From positions 12,205,412-12,269,411 of the forward strand of contig OY811974.1 of NCBI GenBank assembly GCA_963681505.1: a stretch of DNA of 64,000 bases, read 5' to 3'. The position numbers and the translations under genes are program-made. Position 1 is the first letter of the stretch; each line of letters opens with the position of its first letter. Origin of the DNA: Eunapius fragilis. Its lineage: Eukaryota > Porifera > Demospongiae > Spongillida > Spongillidae. A model generated the notes under the pieces. It was not told the origin of the DNA. It searched no databases and saw nothing but the letters and a program-made list of their open reading frames with translations. Below, piece by piece: positions 45,353 to 56,900 of the stretch.

Positions 45353-45973
45353 CGAAAAATAACAAACGTATCACAACAGCACGGCCAAATGACTCGTGAC
45401 ACACGCGTCATACATACCCGGTATTATTTCGAGCGAAGTGGGCTCCTTCGTGGTCACGCGACATTAAGTGTTGGTATACAATATGAATTATTCAAGAGAT
45501 GTTTATGGCGTTTGTAGGTAAATAATACCCTCACGTGATGCATTACGTATTATCAACAAAGCTTGAATATTCATGTTATTACGGCCATGCAAAGGGCGCG
45601 AATCGAGCGGGAAAGGTGCACATACTTTGCTCAGCTGTATCTCTGTAATGGATAAAGTAAAAATTAACGAACAGGGCACATCGATAGGTACAGGACCCCT
45701 CTGTGTATAAACCGAATTTGAAGTTAATTGGGACGTCCTGCGGAAAGATATGGCCAGTTTGAACCCCAAGAGGTATCGGACGTTGCAACACTGGCACTAA
45801 GCTAATGCAAGACTCCAAAATCTATTTTACTTTATAGAAATGGTGTAGTGTGAAGTGTTGAAAATAGGAAGTCAATGGCGTGTACCGTTACGAAGTTATA
45901 GCGATTCAAACGTGAGTCATTTTTATAACTTTAAAATTATATAGCGATGGGTCATTTTCTCGGAGACTGTCCC

Positions 45974-46004
<31 letters not shown>

Positions 46005-46356
46005 AGGATGTATGTATATATGCATTTAATAAAACTGATCATTAATTTTTTTATTAAATAACAGAATTATTAAATGGTGGGGACGAGTAGCAATGATTGG
46101 ACAACCGCTGCTGTGGGAACGATCGCGAGTCATTATTCATGATCAACAACTGGGTTGGGGACGAGATAACGTAATATACGGCATTGCGCACGTACTCACG
46201 CAGATGAATCTTACGGCCCGCAATCCTATTCCCGTGAGTAATCGGTCCGAACGCGGGTACGTAAGCCTGATGACAACGTTACCCGTAACGTCAGGGTTAC
46301 AAATGAATTTACGTGACGTTACGGGCCCGCGGCAGGGCAATCGAATCGCTGTGTTG
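45974..46356. other. Unique stretch between FB3 and E1 copy 2; no gene recognised
   Basis: Begins with a TA tract. An open frame from 46,093 (MIGQPLLWERSRVIIHDQQL) runs into the E1 array and has no motif. Confidence 0.35.
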
Positions 46357-46384
46357 CCCCAAGATCTTTCCTCAAGACCTTGCT

Positions 46385-47050
46385 TTCTTGCCCCTAGATC
46401 TTGCCTCCTTGCCCCTAGATCTTGGCCACGATCTTGCCTCCTTACCCCTAGATCTTGGCCACGATCTTGCCTCCTTGGCCCTAGATCATGGCCATGATCT
46501 TGCCTCCTTACCCCTAGATCTTGGCCCTAGATCTTGCCTCCTTGCCCCTAGATCTTGGCCACGATCTTGCCTCCTTGCCCCTAGATCATGGCCATGATCT
46601 TGCCTCCTTACCCCTAGATCTTGGCCACGATCATGTCTCCTTGCCCCTAGATCTTGGACATGATCATGTCTCCTTGCCCCTAGATCTTGGCCATGATCTT
46701 GTCTCCTTGCCCCTAGATCTTGGCCATGATCTTGCCTCCTTGCCCCTAGATCTTGGCCATGATCATGTCTCCTTGCCCCTAGATCTTGGCCATGATCATG
46801 TCTCCTTGCCCCTAGATCATGGCCATGATCTTGCCTCCTTACCCCTAGATCTTGGCCATGATCATGTCTCCTTGCCCCTAGATCTTGGCTATGATCTTGT
46901 CTCCTTGCCCCTAGATCTTGGCCATGATCTTGCCTCCTTGCCCCTAGATCTTGGCCATGATCATGTCTCCTTGCCCCTAGATCTTGGCCATGATCTTGCC
47001 TCCTTGGCACTAGATCTTGGCCATGATCTTGCCTCCATGCCCTAGATCTT
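46385..47050 (+). repeat. E1 copy 2 left 33-bp array
   Basis: About 20 units, some with ATCATGTCTCC instead of ATCTTGCCTCC. This array corresponds to the right array of copy 1 but is longer, showing copy-number change. Confidence 0.9.
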
Positions 47051-47170
47051 GGCCAAGATCGTGCCTCCATTAGGCACGATCTCGCGCTAAGATCTAACCT
47101 ACAATTTGATCCTGCCCTCTTTGACACAAGAAATGGGCAAGGTATTATATTTAACAAAAAGAAACATACA

Positions 47171-47860
47171 TCACTCATTTACTGTCCCTTTACTTTCGTT
47201 GTTACTTTGTCTCTGCACTTCTGATTGCAGAATTTTCGTTTGCTGGTAGCATTGTTGTTTTCTCCAAATTTATTTCTTAAGCAATCTGTGGAGTGATATG
47301 CAGGCAACAGAAATGGGTAAAATATCTGGCGAGGTGGGGCATGAAAACAAATGCATCCATGCAAAATATATAAACCATCAAGTAGCTGCATTGGGACAAT
47401 GGTGGTTTCAAACTTATCGTTGATTTTCCCACTGGGACAAATGATGCTTTCAGCTCATCCTCAGTGTATTGAGTATCTAGTAGGCTGAGCGCTTTTTTTA
47501 TTTTATATCAGTCCCCTCAGATTCAATAAATTTACACCACTTTCCTATGTCAATGCATACATTCATTTTGTACTGATATTAACTTACAGTCAAAAAGTAC
47601 TCTGGTGAGTGACTTGAACCTGATGGACCTGCTGGTTGCGCATCTGGCAGTATCTCCGTGGGAGCAGGGCTAGCTGGGTGTTGTTAATTACATTTCTGTA
47701 CATCACAGGCCAGTGTGGGTCCTCCAATTCCTACCAAAAAATGTGCCTAGTATTATATCTTTCACCCGTTAGAGGTACTTATACCTTTATTTGGCTGGCT
47801 GGCTGTTTGCGATAAGGTGTGCTAAAATACTTTCCACTGCAACCCGTATACGTCTCAGCT
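47171..47860 (-). pseudogene. Decayed BEN-like gene inside E1 copy 2
   Basis: On the minus strand the frame from 47,391 to 47,179 is open through the part that is frameshifted in copy 1 (MQLLDGLYILHGCICF ... RNKFGE ... NQKCRDKVTTKVKG). A deletion just upstream breaks the LLDTQYTEDELKAS segment, which is intact in copy 1. The exon at about 47,590-47,735 has CAG where copy 1 has TAG. The two copies thus carry different lesions of one ancestral gene. Confidence 0.45.
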
Positions 47861-47971
47861 CATCATTACATCACTACAAATACAGAGTAACTGAAGTCAT
47901 CATATACCTGTATTTGAATTAATTACTGCATGAAAAGACCACAATATAATGCATATACGAGAATACATACA

Positions 47972-48424
47972 CAGCGGCGGATACAGGTTTTGGGGGGGGG
48001 GGGGGGCACGGATGGTGGGTGTGGCTGGGGGTGGGGTCGGCTTCTGGCCCGATACGAAAAGCGGGGGGGGGGGGGGGGGGGTGCTGTCGGTTTATGGCCC
48101 GATACGAGGAGCGGGGGGGGGGGGGGGGGGGGGGTGCTGTCGGATTCTGGCCCAAAACGAAGAGCGGGGGGGGGGGGGGGGGGGGGGGTGCTGTTGGTTT
48201 CTGGCCCGATACGAAGGGCGGGGGGGGGGGGAAGTATGATCGCGTATCGGGGGGCCCGGGATATAGTACAGTAGTAGAGTTCATGCGTGCGGATATCAAT
48301 AGACAGCGCAATCGTGCAGCTATATTATAAAATGCGGCCCGAAAAGTTATGAATTTATTAATGAAGGGGGGGGGGGGGGGGGGGGGCACGTGCCCCGAGT
48401 GCCCCCCCCCTGGATCCGCCGCTG
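47972..48424. mobile_element. 453-bp MITE with 5-bp TSD, empty site known
   Basis: The ends are CAGCGGCGGATACAGG and CCTGGATCCGCCGCTG, with ATACA at 47,967-47,971 and 48,425-48,429. The same sequence in E1 copy 1 (complement of about 36,735-36,760) is uninterrupted with one ATACA. Inside are three to four units of GGCCCGATACGAAAAGCGG with poly-G runs of 15-22. Same family as 10,138-10,491. Confidence 0.95.
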
Positions 48425-50204
48425 ATACATAATAGTGCAATACATGGATGCAATACAGTTTCCCAGTGTTTAAGGGGTGGGTTATTATTGCTCTATGTAT
48501 GCATACATACATATACATCTACAAGCCTCAAACCACCCACACACAACAAGCTTTTTGACACCCTACAAATCTCACAGACCCACACACACTACAAGCCTTC
48601 GTCACACACCCTACAAGCCTTCGATGCACACATTGTACAAGCTCCAACACACTGCAATGCTCGACACCTACACATACTGCAACCCTTCGACACCCTACAA
48701 GTATTTGACACCAACACACCCTACAACCCTTTGACACACACCCTACAAGCCTCCAACCACCTAAGCCTCAAACACCCACACACACTACAAGCCTTCAACA
48801 CCTGTACCCTACAAGCCTTCAACACCTGTACCCTACAAGCCTTCAACACCTGTACCCTACAAGCCTTCAACACCTGTACCCTATAAGCCTTCAACACCCA
48901 CACCCTACAAGCCTTCGACACCCACACCATACAAGCTTCCAACATACACACACTGCAGCGCTCAACACCTACGCACACTGCAATGCTCACACCCACACAC
49001 ACCCTACAAGCCTTCAACCTCCCAGACACGCAAGCCTTTGACACACACAAACTAACAGCCTTCGACACACACCCTACAAGCTTCCAACACCCACACACTT
49101 CAACCCTTCAACACCCACACACCCTACGAGCCCACACACTAACACTAAAAGCCTTTGACACCCACAAACCCTACAATCCTCCAACACAACACCCTATAAG
49201 CCTCAATACTCACATACCCACACACACCCTCCTCTAAAAAGTCTCAATACTCATACACTACTTACCAGCCTCCAGCATCGCACACCACACATACGCTTCC
49301 ACTCACCAATACCGGTACAAGACTCAGCACCGCATACATGTACCAACCAAGCCAGCAGCACTTGAACACAACCTACAACCCTCCCCCTAACTATACACGT
49401 ACACCATCCATAATTCATCAACGACATGGGTGCAGATTCTCAAACAGCAAACAGCATGCGCGCATCAATTAGAACATACCTCGAAATAATGTAGCTGCTG
49501 CTAACGTTTTTCGTTCACTAGCGTGAGAAAACCATACCTTTTATTACAAGAAACACTAGAAAGGTCCACTTACTTCATATTCCGACTGAAGAAATGGATC
49601 TTTGTGTCTGCTAAAGTAGTATCATATTGCGTATTTTGTAAACTCACGCGACCGTTACAAAACCAGCGATCGTGACCAAACATGGATACCAAAATATGCC
49701 GGGGATCGATCGCGCGAATGGCTGAATGTTACTTGCCGATACACATTTTGCTTTCTTCGGCTCATATAGGCCTATGCCAGTCGACCCTCGCCCGTTAAAA
49801 GGTACGAAAGCGTGCCCGTACAATGACATATACATTGGTGATCCTAACATATAAACACTGGTACATGAACTTGTATGGTCTGTCATGCAGATGTTGAAAG
49901 CACAGAAATGGACTGTGAACGTCATTAAAGTTTAATATCTGTATGCACGTATTATAGATTGTGCAACTGCATGTCTTTATAATGCATTTTGTATCTTGTG
50001 TATACAACACTGTATGCCATCTAATATATCAATATGTACAGTGCGATAAATGTTCTGCATGCATGGGCGACAAATCAAAAACGGGTTAAACCACCATGCA
50101 AGGCATGCATGCAGTCTGGTGAGAAATTACATTGTTTCTAAAGACATTGCATGGGATTTTGAAATCAAGAATCACGAATCTTTTTCCATAATGGGTCAAG
50201 GAGG

Positions 50205-50985
50205 CTAGAGGAGGCAAGATCGTGGCCAAGATCTAGGGACAAGGAGACAAGATCCTAGGGGCAAGGAGGCATAATCATGGCCAAGATCTAGGGGCAAGGA
50301 GGCAAGATCATGGCCAAGATCTAGGGGCAAGGAGGCAAGATCATGGCCAAGATCTAGGGGCAAGGAAGCAAGATCATGGCCAAGATCTAGGGGCAAGGAG
50401 GCGGCCAAGATTTAGGGGCAAGGAGGCGGCCAAGATCTAGGGGCAAGGAGGCAAGATCGTGGCAAGATCTAGGGGCAAGGAGGCGGCCAAGATCTAGGGG
50501 CAAAGAGGCAAGATCTAGGGGCAAGGAGGCGGCCAAGATCTAGGGGCAAGGAGGCAAGATCATGGCCAAGATATAGGAGCAAGGAGGCAAGATGATCTAA
50601 GGGCAAGGAGGCAAGATCGTGGCCAAGATCTAGGGGCAAGGAGGCAAGATCGTGGCCAAGATCTAGGGGCAAGGAGGCAAGATCGTGGCCAAGATTTAGG
50701 GGCAAGGAGGCGGTCAAGATCTATGGGCAAGGAGGCAAGGTTGTGGCCAAGATCGAGGGGCAAAGAGGCAAGATCGTGGCCAAGATCTAGGGGCAAGGAG
50801 GCAAGATCGTGGCCAAGATCTAGGGGCAAGGAGGCAAGATCATGGCCAAGATCAAGGAGCAAGATCCTAGCCAAGATCTAAGGGCAAGGAGGTAAGATCT
50901 TGGCCATGATCTAGGGGAAAGGAGGCAAGATCGTGGCCAAGATATAGGGGCAAGGAGGCCCCAAAGGAGGCATGATGGGAGCAAG
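50205..50985 (-). repeat. E1 copy 2 right 33-bp array
   Basis: Over 20 units, many shortened (for example GGAGGCGGCCAAGATC), with the GATCWTGGCCAAGATC dyad. It is inverted relative to the 46,385 array. Confidence 0.9.
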
Positions 50986-51437
50986 ATGATGGGGCCAGGA
51001 CGCAAGATCATTCTCAATATTCTTGTGTGGAATCATGGTCAAGATTGCATACAAGAATCCTGACCATGATCTTGGACAATATTATTCTTTCTGAGTATGT
51101 CGTTTGATTTTGGTGAAGAATATGTTGTCTGTCTTGACACAATCCCTCAATTTGCTATCGCTGTGGATTATTTTTAGTCCAATTTCGAATTTGTTTTATA
51201 TTTTCTTGGGCAAGATCTTAGACATCATGGCAAAAAATCTTGAATCTTGGTCAGGATGCATTAGATCTTGGTCAAGATTGCCAAGATCATGCCCAAGATT
51301 GATAAGATTTTTTCGCTGGGTGGGCAGTAACGGTGTATTAAAATCCATCTGGATTTGATTTAGACCACATGCACTCTAGTAAAAAGATATGCTTAATGCA
51401 ATGTCAGACAGAAGTATTTTCATATGCCAATGCTTGA

Positions 51438-52617
<1,180 letters not shown>

Positions 52618-52735
52618 AATTATGAAGCTATTCGTGAAATTTCCATTCTTTAAACGTGTTCCTATCCCATGTTGTTAATGATTTCATAATCAGGGTCAAA
52701 TCCAGTTTCTAGCGAAACTTCCGATGAACACACTA
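52618..52735 (-). repeat. Internally deleted Helitron-like remnant
   Basis: The minus strand starts TCGGAAGTTTCGCTAGAAAC after an A, the 5' hairpin of the family. It jumps directly to the downstream block GGGATAGGAACACGTTTAA and stops at GAATAGCTTCAT. Confidence 0.6.
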
Positions 52736-52959
52736 CTCATAAGTAAACCCACACAATATGTTATGTGGTTGATAAATCCTTTGAAGTTGCTGTTTCTTTT
52801 TTTTAGTGCCTCTCCCATACATTGGAGAGCACCATCTTGCAGAAAAGTCAGTTTTCGAAACTAAAACGTCTTTTAATCTATCTATTAATAGGAATCATTA
52901 TTATTCTATAAGTTGTTTACTTTAGTTGAAAATAATAAGGAAAGTATACTGTTTCTTAA

Positions 52960-53215
52960 TTTCCTTGCTCTAAGAAGGAGGAGGTGGATAATTCCGGGTC
53001 TGGGTACGAAGACGGCTACCCTATTGTTCTCTACAACCGCGCTGTTTAAAACGAACGACGGAACTACTCACATTCGTTTTCTTGTTCACCTAGCTAAACG
53101 ATCCAATCGTCAGAAGTCTAGTTATTAATGTGTCGCGTGTTTTTTTTTAAATCAATGATTTCATAGTCGGGGTCAATCCTAGGCCTATATGGAAGTTTCT
53201 TGAAACTTCACAAAC
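52960..53215 (-). repeat. Diverged 5' part of a Helitron-like copy
   Basis: Complement of the family body seen at 61,851-62,130: hairpin GAAGTTTC/GAAACTTC at about 53,190-53,208, GACCCCGACTATGAAAT, CGCGACAC and a GTACCCAGACCCGG-like block. Between the two remnants, 52,736-52,959 is AT-rich with no feature. Confidence 0.6.
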
Positions 53216-53291
53216 TATTATAAAAATGCAAGCAAGTCTCATACGCAGACCATGATCCTTTGCGAGCCAAGAGACCAACTCTATGCATGGC

Positions 53292-53322
<31 letters not shown>

Positions 53323-53819
53323 TTGGGTGGTTTGAATCAGTTGTCTTTAATGCTGCCGTGCGGCGCCGACCGGATTTCCCCGTGCGCATTGCCCACTATG
53401 AATTTTAATTTTGCTTTTAATAAGGTTAAAATTTTCTCTGAAACCCAGTGGCAGTGTGTGATGTTTCCCCTCAGAGCAGTGCAAGTCGTGTGCTTTGCAT
53501 TCATCACCGCGGTCGGAATCCGACGTAGGGTAGCGTAGGTAGTAATCGGCATGCGGTAGTGTTCGGCACCCGATGCGTTATTTTTTAAAAGGAGCGTAGT
53601 TGCATTAAACTATACCTACTGCCTCCTAAGACAACCCAGAAGGATGGCTCTTATCCTTTTATGAAGTACTGAAAAGTCTTCTAGAAGTCTCTGTATTGTG
53701 TTGAAAGTGCGGTTGCCGATCCACTCCCCATTGCCGACTATACCCTGCGCTACCCTACGTTTGCTGCACGCGGGAATTGCGCGCTATCCATACTTGCTTC
53801 CTTCCCCTTCCCCTCGCAG
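53216..53819. other. No exon confirmed; poly-G run
   Basis: A T8-G22 run lies at about 53,291-53,322. The rest is unassigned sequence upstream of the Cys-rich exon. Confidence 0.35.
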
Positions 53820-53978
53820 TGGTCTCTTCACAACAGTGCTGCACTACTAGCACCACGTGCACCTCTACCAGTTTCAACATACCGAGCACTCGCCCGGCTG
53901 GGCCGTACGCGTGTTGCGTCAACGGAGGTGGGAAGTCCTACAAACTTAATACCACCAGTCCATGCACGGCCTGTGTAG
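53820..53978 (+). CDS. Cys-rich exon of the modular gene
   Basis: Acceptor CCCCTCGCAG, donor GTAG|GTAAGTG, phase 1 to 1. It encodes 52 residues with CC at the start, YACCVNGGGKSYKLN and SPCTACVG at the end; nine cysteines. The module is not recognised by name. The following intron is only 62 bases (53,979-54,040). Confidence 0.7.
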   Translation, partial: WSLHNSAALLAPRAPLPVSTYRALARLGRTRVASTEVGSPTNLIPPVHARPV

Positions 53979-56900
53979 GTAAGTGTTGTCTCCTCTGTGT
54001 ACGTTCGCAGCCCTCAGTAAGTGTCCCCCTCCCACGACAGTATTCGGGTTCTTTCCACACCAGACCTCCTTCTTACCTATCACAAGCATATCTCACAGAG
54101 AAGGGTCTCAGTTGTTGAACGTGTACTTTGGATACGTGAACGGAACGTTTAGTGCTAACCAGATCGCTCAAGCCCGTAGCCAGGTCTGGAAAAGGGGGGG
54201 TTCGGAATGTAATAAATGTGGACCTAACTAGTGGGCGGTGGCCAAGTTGTCCGATATGAAGAGTAAACCATATGTAACGAGACAGACTTTGGCCTGGGAG
54301 GAGTCTGGGACGGAGCCCTAACAGTTTTGCAATGTTTAATATTGTGTCTCAATATACTACATGTATATTGCGTTGTAACATGCAGATAGAATGAAATGAC
54401 TTGCTTTTTTGCATTCGGTATGGTGATTGAACGGCACAATGAACGATGGACTGCATGGGTCAGTACGCATGCGCATTGTACATGTGAATCGATCTACGCG
54501 TATCATACTCCCGGCCACATGAACAATACTTCTGATCCAATGCTGAGACATATACTTGATTGGCACAAAATACTACTTTATATACTGAATATAAGGATAC
54601 AATTATACACACAAGTGCAGTGACAGAGGTTTGAACTTGAATTCAAGGGTGGATGATACAGTCAGGTTCAAGCTTTCTTGGGTGCAAATGAGCATAGCAT
54701 GTGATGACTTCATCAGTGTTCAAGCCGATCTATTACATTGCGGATGTCTGGCAGGGAGCAAGACTTGCTGATGATAAGGTTCAAACAGTGTCCACTACAA
54801 TGGACGCAAGTGGCAAGAGGAGCAGCTTGTTGGATCCGTGCTTGCACTCCAACACGATCAGAGGACATGTTACTGGCACCATCATGGCCTTGTCCCCGCA
54901 TGTTTTCAATAGGAACATCATTGTCCTGAATGAACTTTACAATGGCATCAGCAATCTCTGCACCAGTGATTCTGTCTATATCAATGAAAGCCAAGAACTC
55001 TTCTCGAATGTCATTGTTCTGATCAACCAAACGGACACAGATGGCAAGATGCTCAGTGTTGTGGGACGTCACTTCATCAGCAAGAATGGCATACCACCTT
55101 GCCGCCTTCAGTTCATCCACAATGGTGTGCAGCACAATGTGATTCCCCATTACTTCAATGAGCTCATTTTAGGCCTGAGGTGACATGTGGGTTATACATC
55201 ATGCATAGCAGGAGATTGCAAGTGTTGGTGAAGCACATGATCATTCACCGCCAATAGCTTCAGTAGAGCTAGGAAGTTGCCTGGGTTTCCTGGGGTTTCC
55301 AGCTGCTCTGAATCTCCTTGCAGTGCAATGCATTGCTTTGCACAGAACAATTAAAACAGCACTAGCCACGGACTTCAAAATGCCTCTGTTCCTGGCAATG
55401 TTGTCAGCTATCCTAGAGCTGAACAATGCTGGAAGGTTTTTCTCTGGATGTTTCACAGAGTGCACTAGCTGCTCTGCCAAGTGAAGAGAGCACTCGTTGT
55501 AGCTGGTCTTCTCATGGCTTGAAAACTTTTCTGATTTCTTCTGCCATGTCTGAAATGGCTTGGTGACAAGTGCACCAGAACCCTTGCCAGTAGAGTCCGA
55601 CATACCATTGAAAAGCAAACATGGCATGCAAAAAGCACCATTCAACTTTACGCTGTAGCACAGCCACTTATGCTGGTCCAGCCAGACATAGTTAAAACTA
55701 CGCTTGCATCCTCCAATGAATGTTCTCGGGAATTCGAACTGTGGATCAGGCTTAGAATGTTGACGCAGGTACGCAAACTTGTCACTTATTGACAGCGCTT
55801 GGACTTTCGGAGAAAGATCGGCCTCCGTGGAGCGGCAAGCAGAGACCAGATCGCCGATATAGAGTGACAATTGCCCATCTGCGATGCCTGTGTTGTCACT
55901 CTTTGGAACACTTAACACATCCGGATCTGGTTCTTCAAAATTCCCAGGTTCTATAAAAGTACGCACAGTGATTTCCGGCTCGTTGGAATCCGATGCAACC
56001 AATTCACTAGCTTCGCATTCATCATCTGCGGCAGCATTTGCTTCTGCGACAAAAGGAGTTGGCTGTTGCGCATCACCCGTTGCCTTTCGTTTCGCAGTTG
56101 GCAAAAATTAAAGGCATCAAGCGTCTGGCAAAAGGCAGCGGCTCGTTCCCGCTCTATTTTCTTTACCTGGGAGCGACCCGGCATTGCCGATCGCGTCGGT
56201 ATATATATATATGTCCCGATTAAATCTCTATATATGATCTCTGATTAAATTAAACACTTCTACTGTACTAATAGTATAGACGGGCCGGCCCTCGTGCCGG
56301 TTGGTTAACCGTTTTCGGTTTAAGTTAAAGGCTTCAGCTGCAACACTGGGATACATGTATAATTTTTATACGGGTCAGACGTCCTCTAATCGCCTCGGAG
56401 AGCGGCCGGCGCGGGACCTGTACCATACTTCCACATAAGCGGACCTTGACCTTCTGAAGGGGGGTTCGATCGAACCCCCCCGAACCCCCCCTGGCTATGG
56501 GCATGTCGCTTCCTTTGCAGTGCCGGATAGTAAGTTAGCCCCCATTGGTGCGCGCGCCGCTCTTTGATTTGTGCCCCTCTGCTACAGATCCTACTCGATA
56601 CATCAAAACCTTCACAAATAATGGCGTTTTGAGCACCAAAATGACCAGATTGCCGTTTTCACTGAACGTTCTTTTGGACAACAAAGCCTTACAGCCTCCA
56701 CTAGCGGTCCCAGTAAGTGCCACAGTCGGTGGCTCATATGAACGTGTTATGCCTTTTACTGTTACAATATTGAATGGAGACGGTGAGTGGGCGTGGACAC
56801 GAAACGCTGTCACGTGATTGATGTAACTGTTCCCATACCACTCCAGTGGTCTCTATTGGGTTCAGAGAAACTGACTACACTGTAACGGAAGGGGCACCAC

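Larger units (their letters stand above)
38864..45973. mobile_element. 7.1-kb TIR element FB3, relative of FB2
   Basis: It begins GGGACAGTTCACGCG and ends ...GAGACTGTCCC, both against TA tracts. The terminal 450 bases or so at each end are inverted copies of one another, clearly more diverged than the FB2 arms. Left-hand sequence to about 43,335 is collinear with the FB2 left arm, apart from the Helitron-like insertion; beyond that the two differ. A transposon-type ORF lies at 44,381-45,352 on the minus strand, so FB3 may be closer to a complete element than FB2. Superfamily not determined. Confidence 0.65.
46357..51320. mobile_element. Element E1, copy 2, opposite orientation to copy 1
   Basis: The right end at 51,320 is GATTTTTTCGCTGGG. 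The left end lacks the last 95 bases or so of the terminus and starts within CCCAAGATCTTTCCTC. Arrays of the 33-bp unit occupy about 46,385-47,050 and 50,205-50,985 in opposite orientation. The centre is the complement of copy 1, including the BEN-like exons and the minisatellite (48,530-49,240), plus a 453-bp MITE insertion. Confidence 0.8.

Noticed and set aside
45177..45362. Plus-strand threonine-rich ORFs over 44,744-45,362
   Set aside because: Shadow of the minus-strand acidic repeat gene, which has an ATG and a C-terminal folded-looking module.
46385..47050. Possible CRISPR-like array
   Set aside because: Units are directly adjacent with no unique spacers, and the context is animal genomic DNA. 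It is a tandem repeat inside element E1.
54701..55183. 160-codon plus-strand ORF
   Set aside because: Antisense of the hAT transposase DUF4371 region, where the minus strand carries the conserved motifs.
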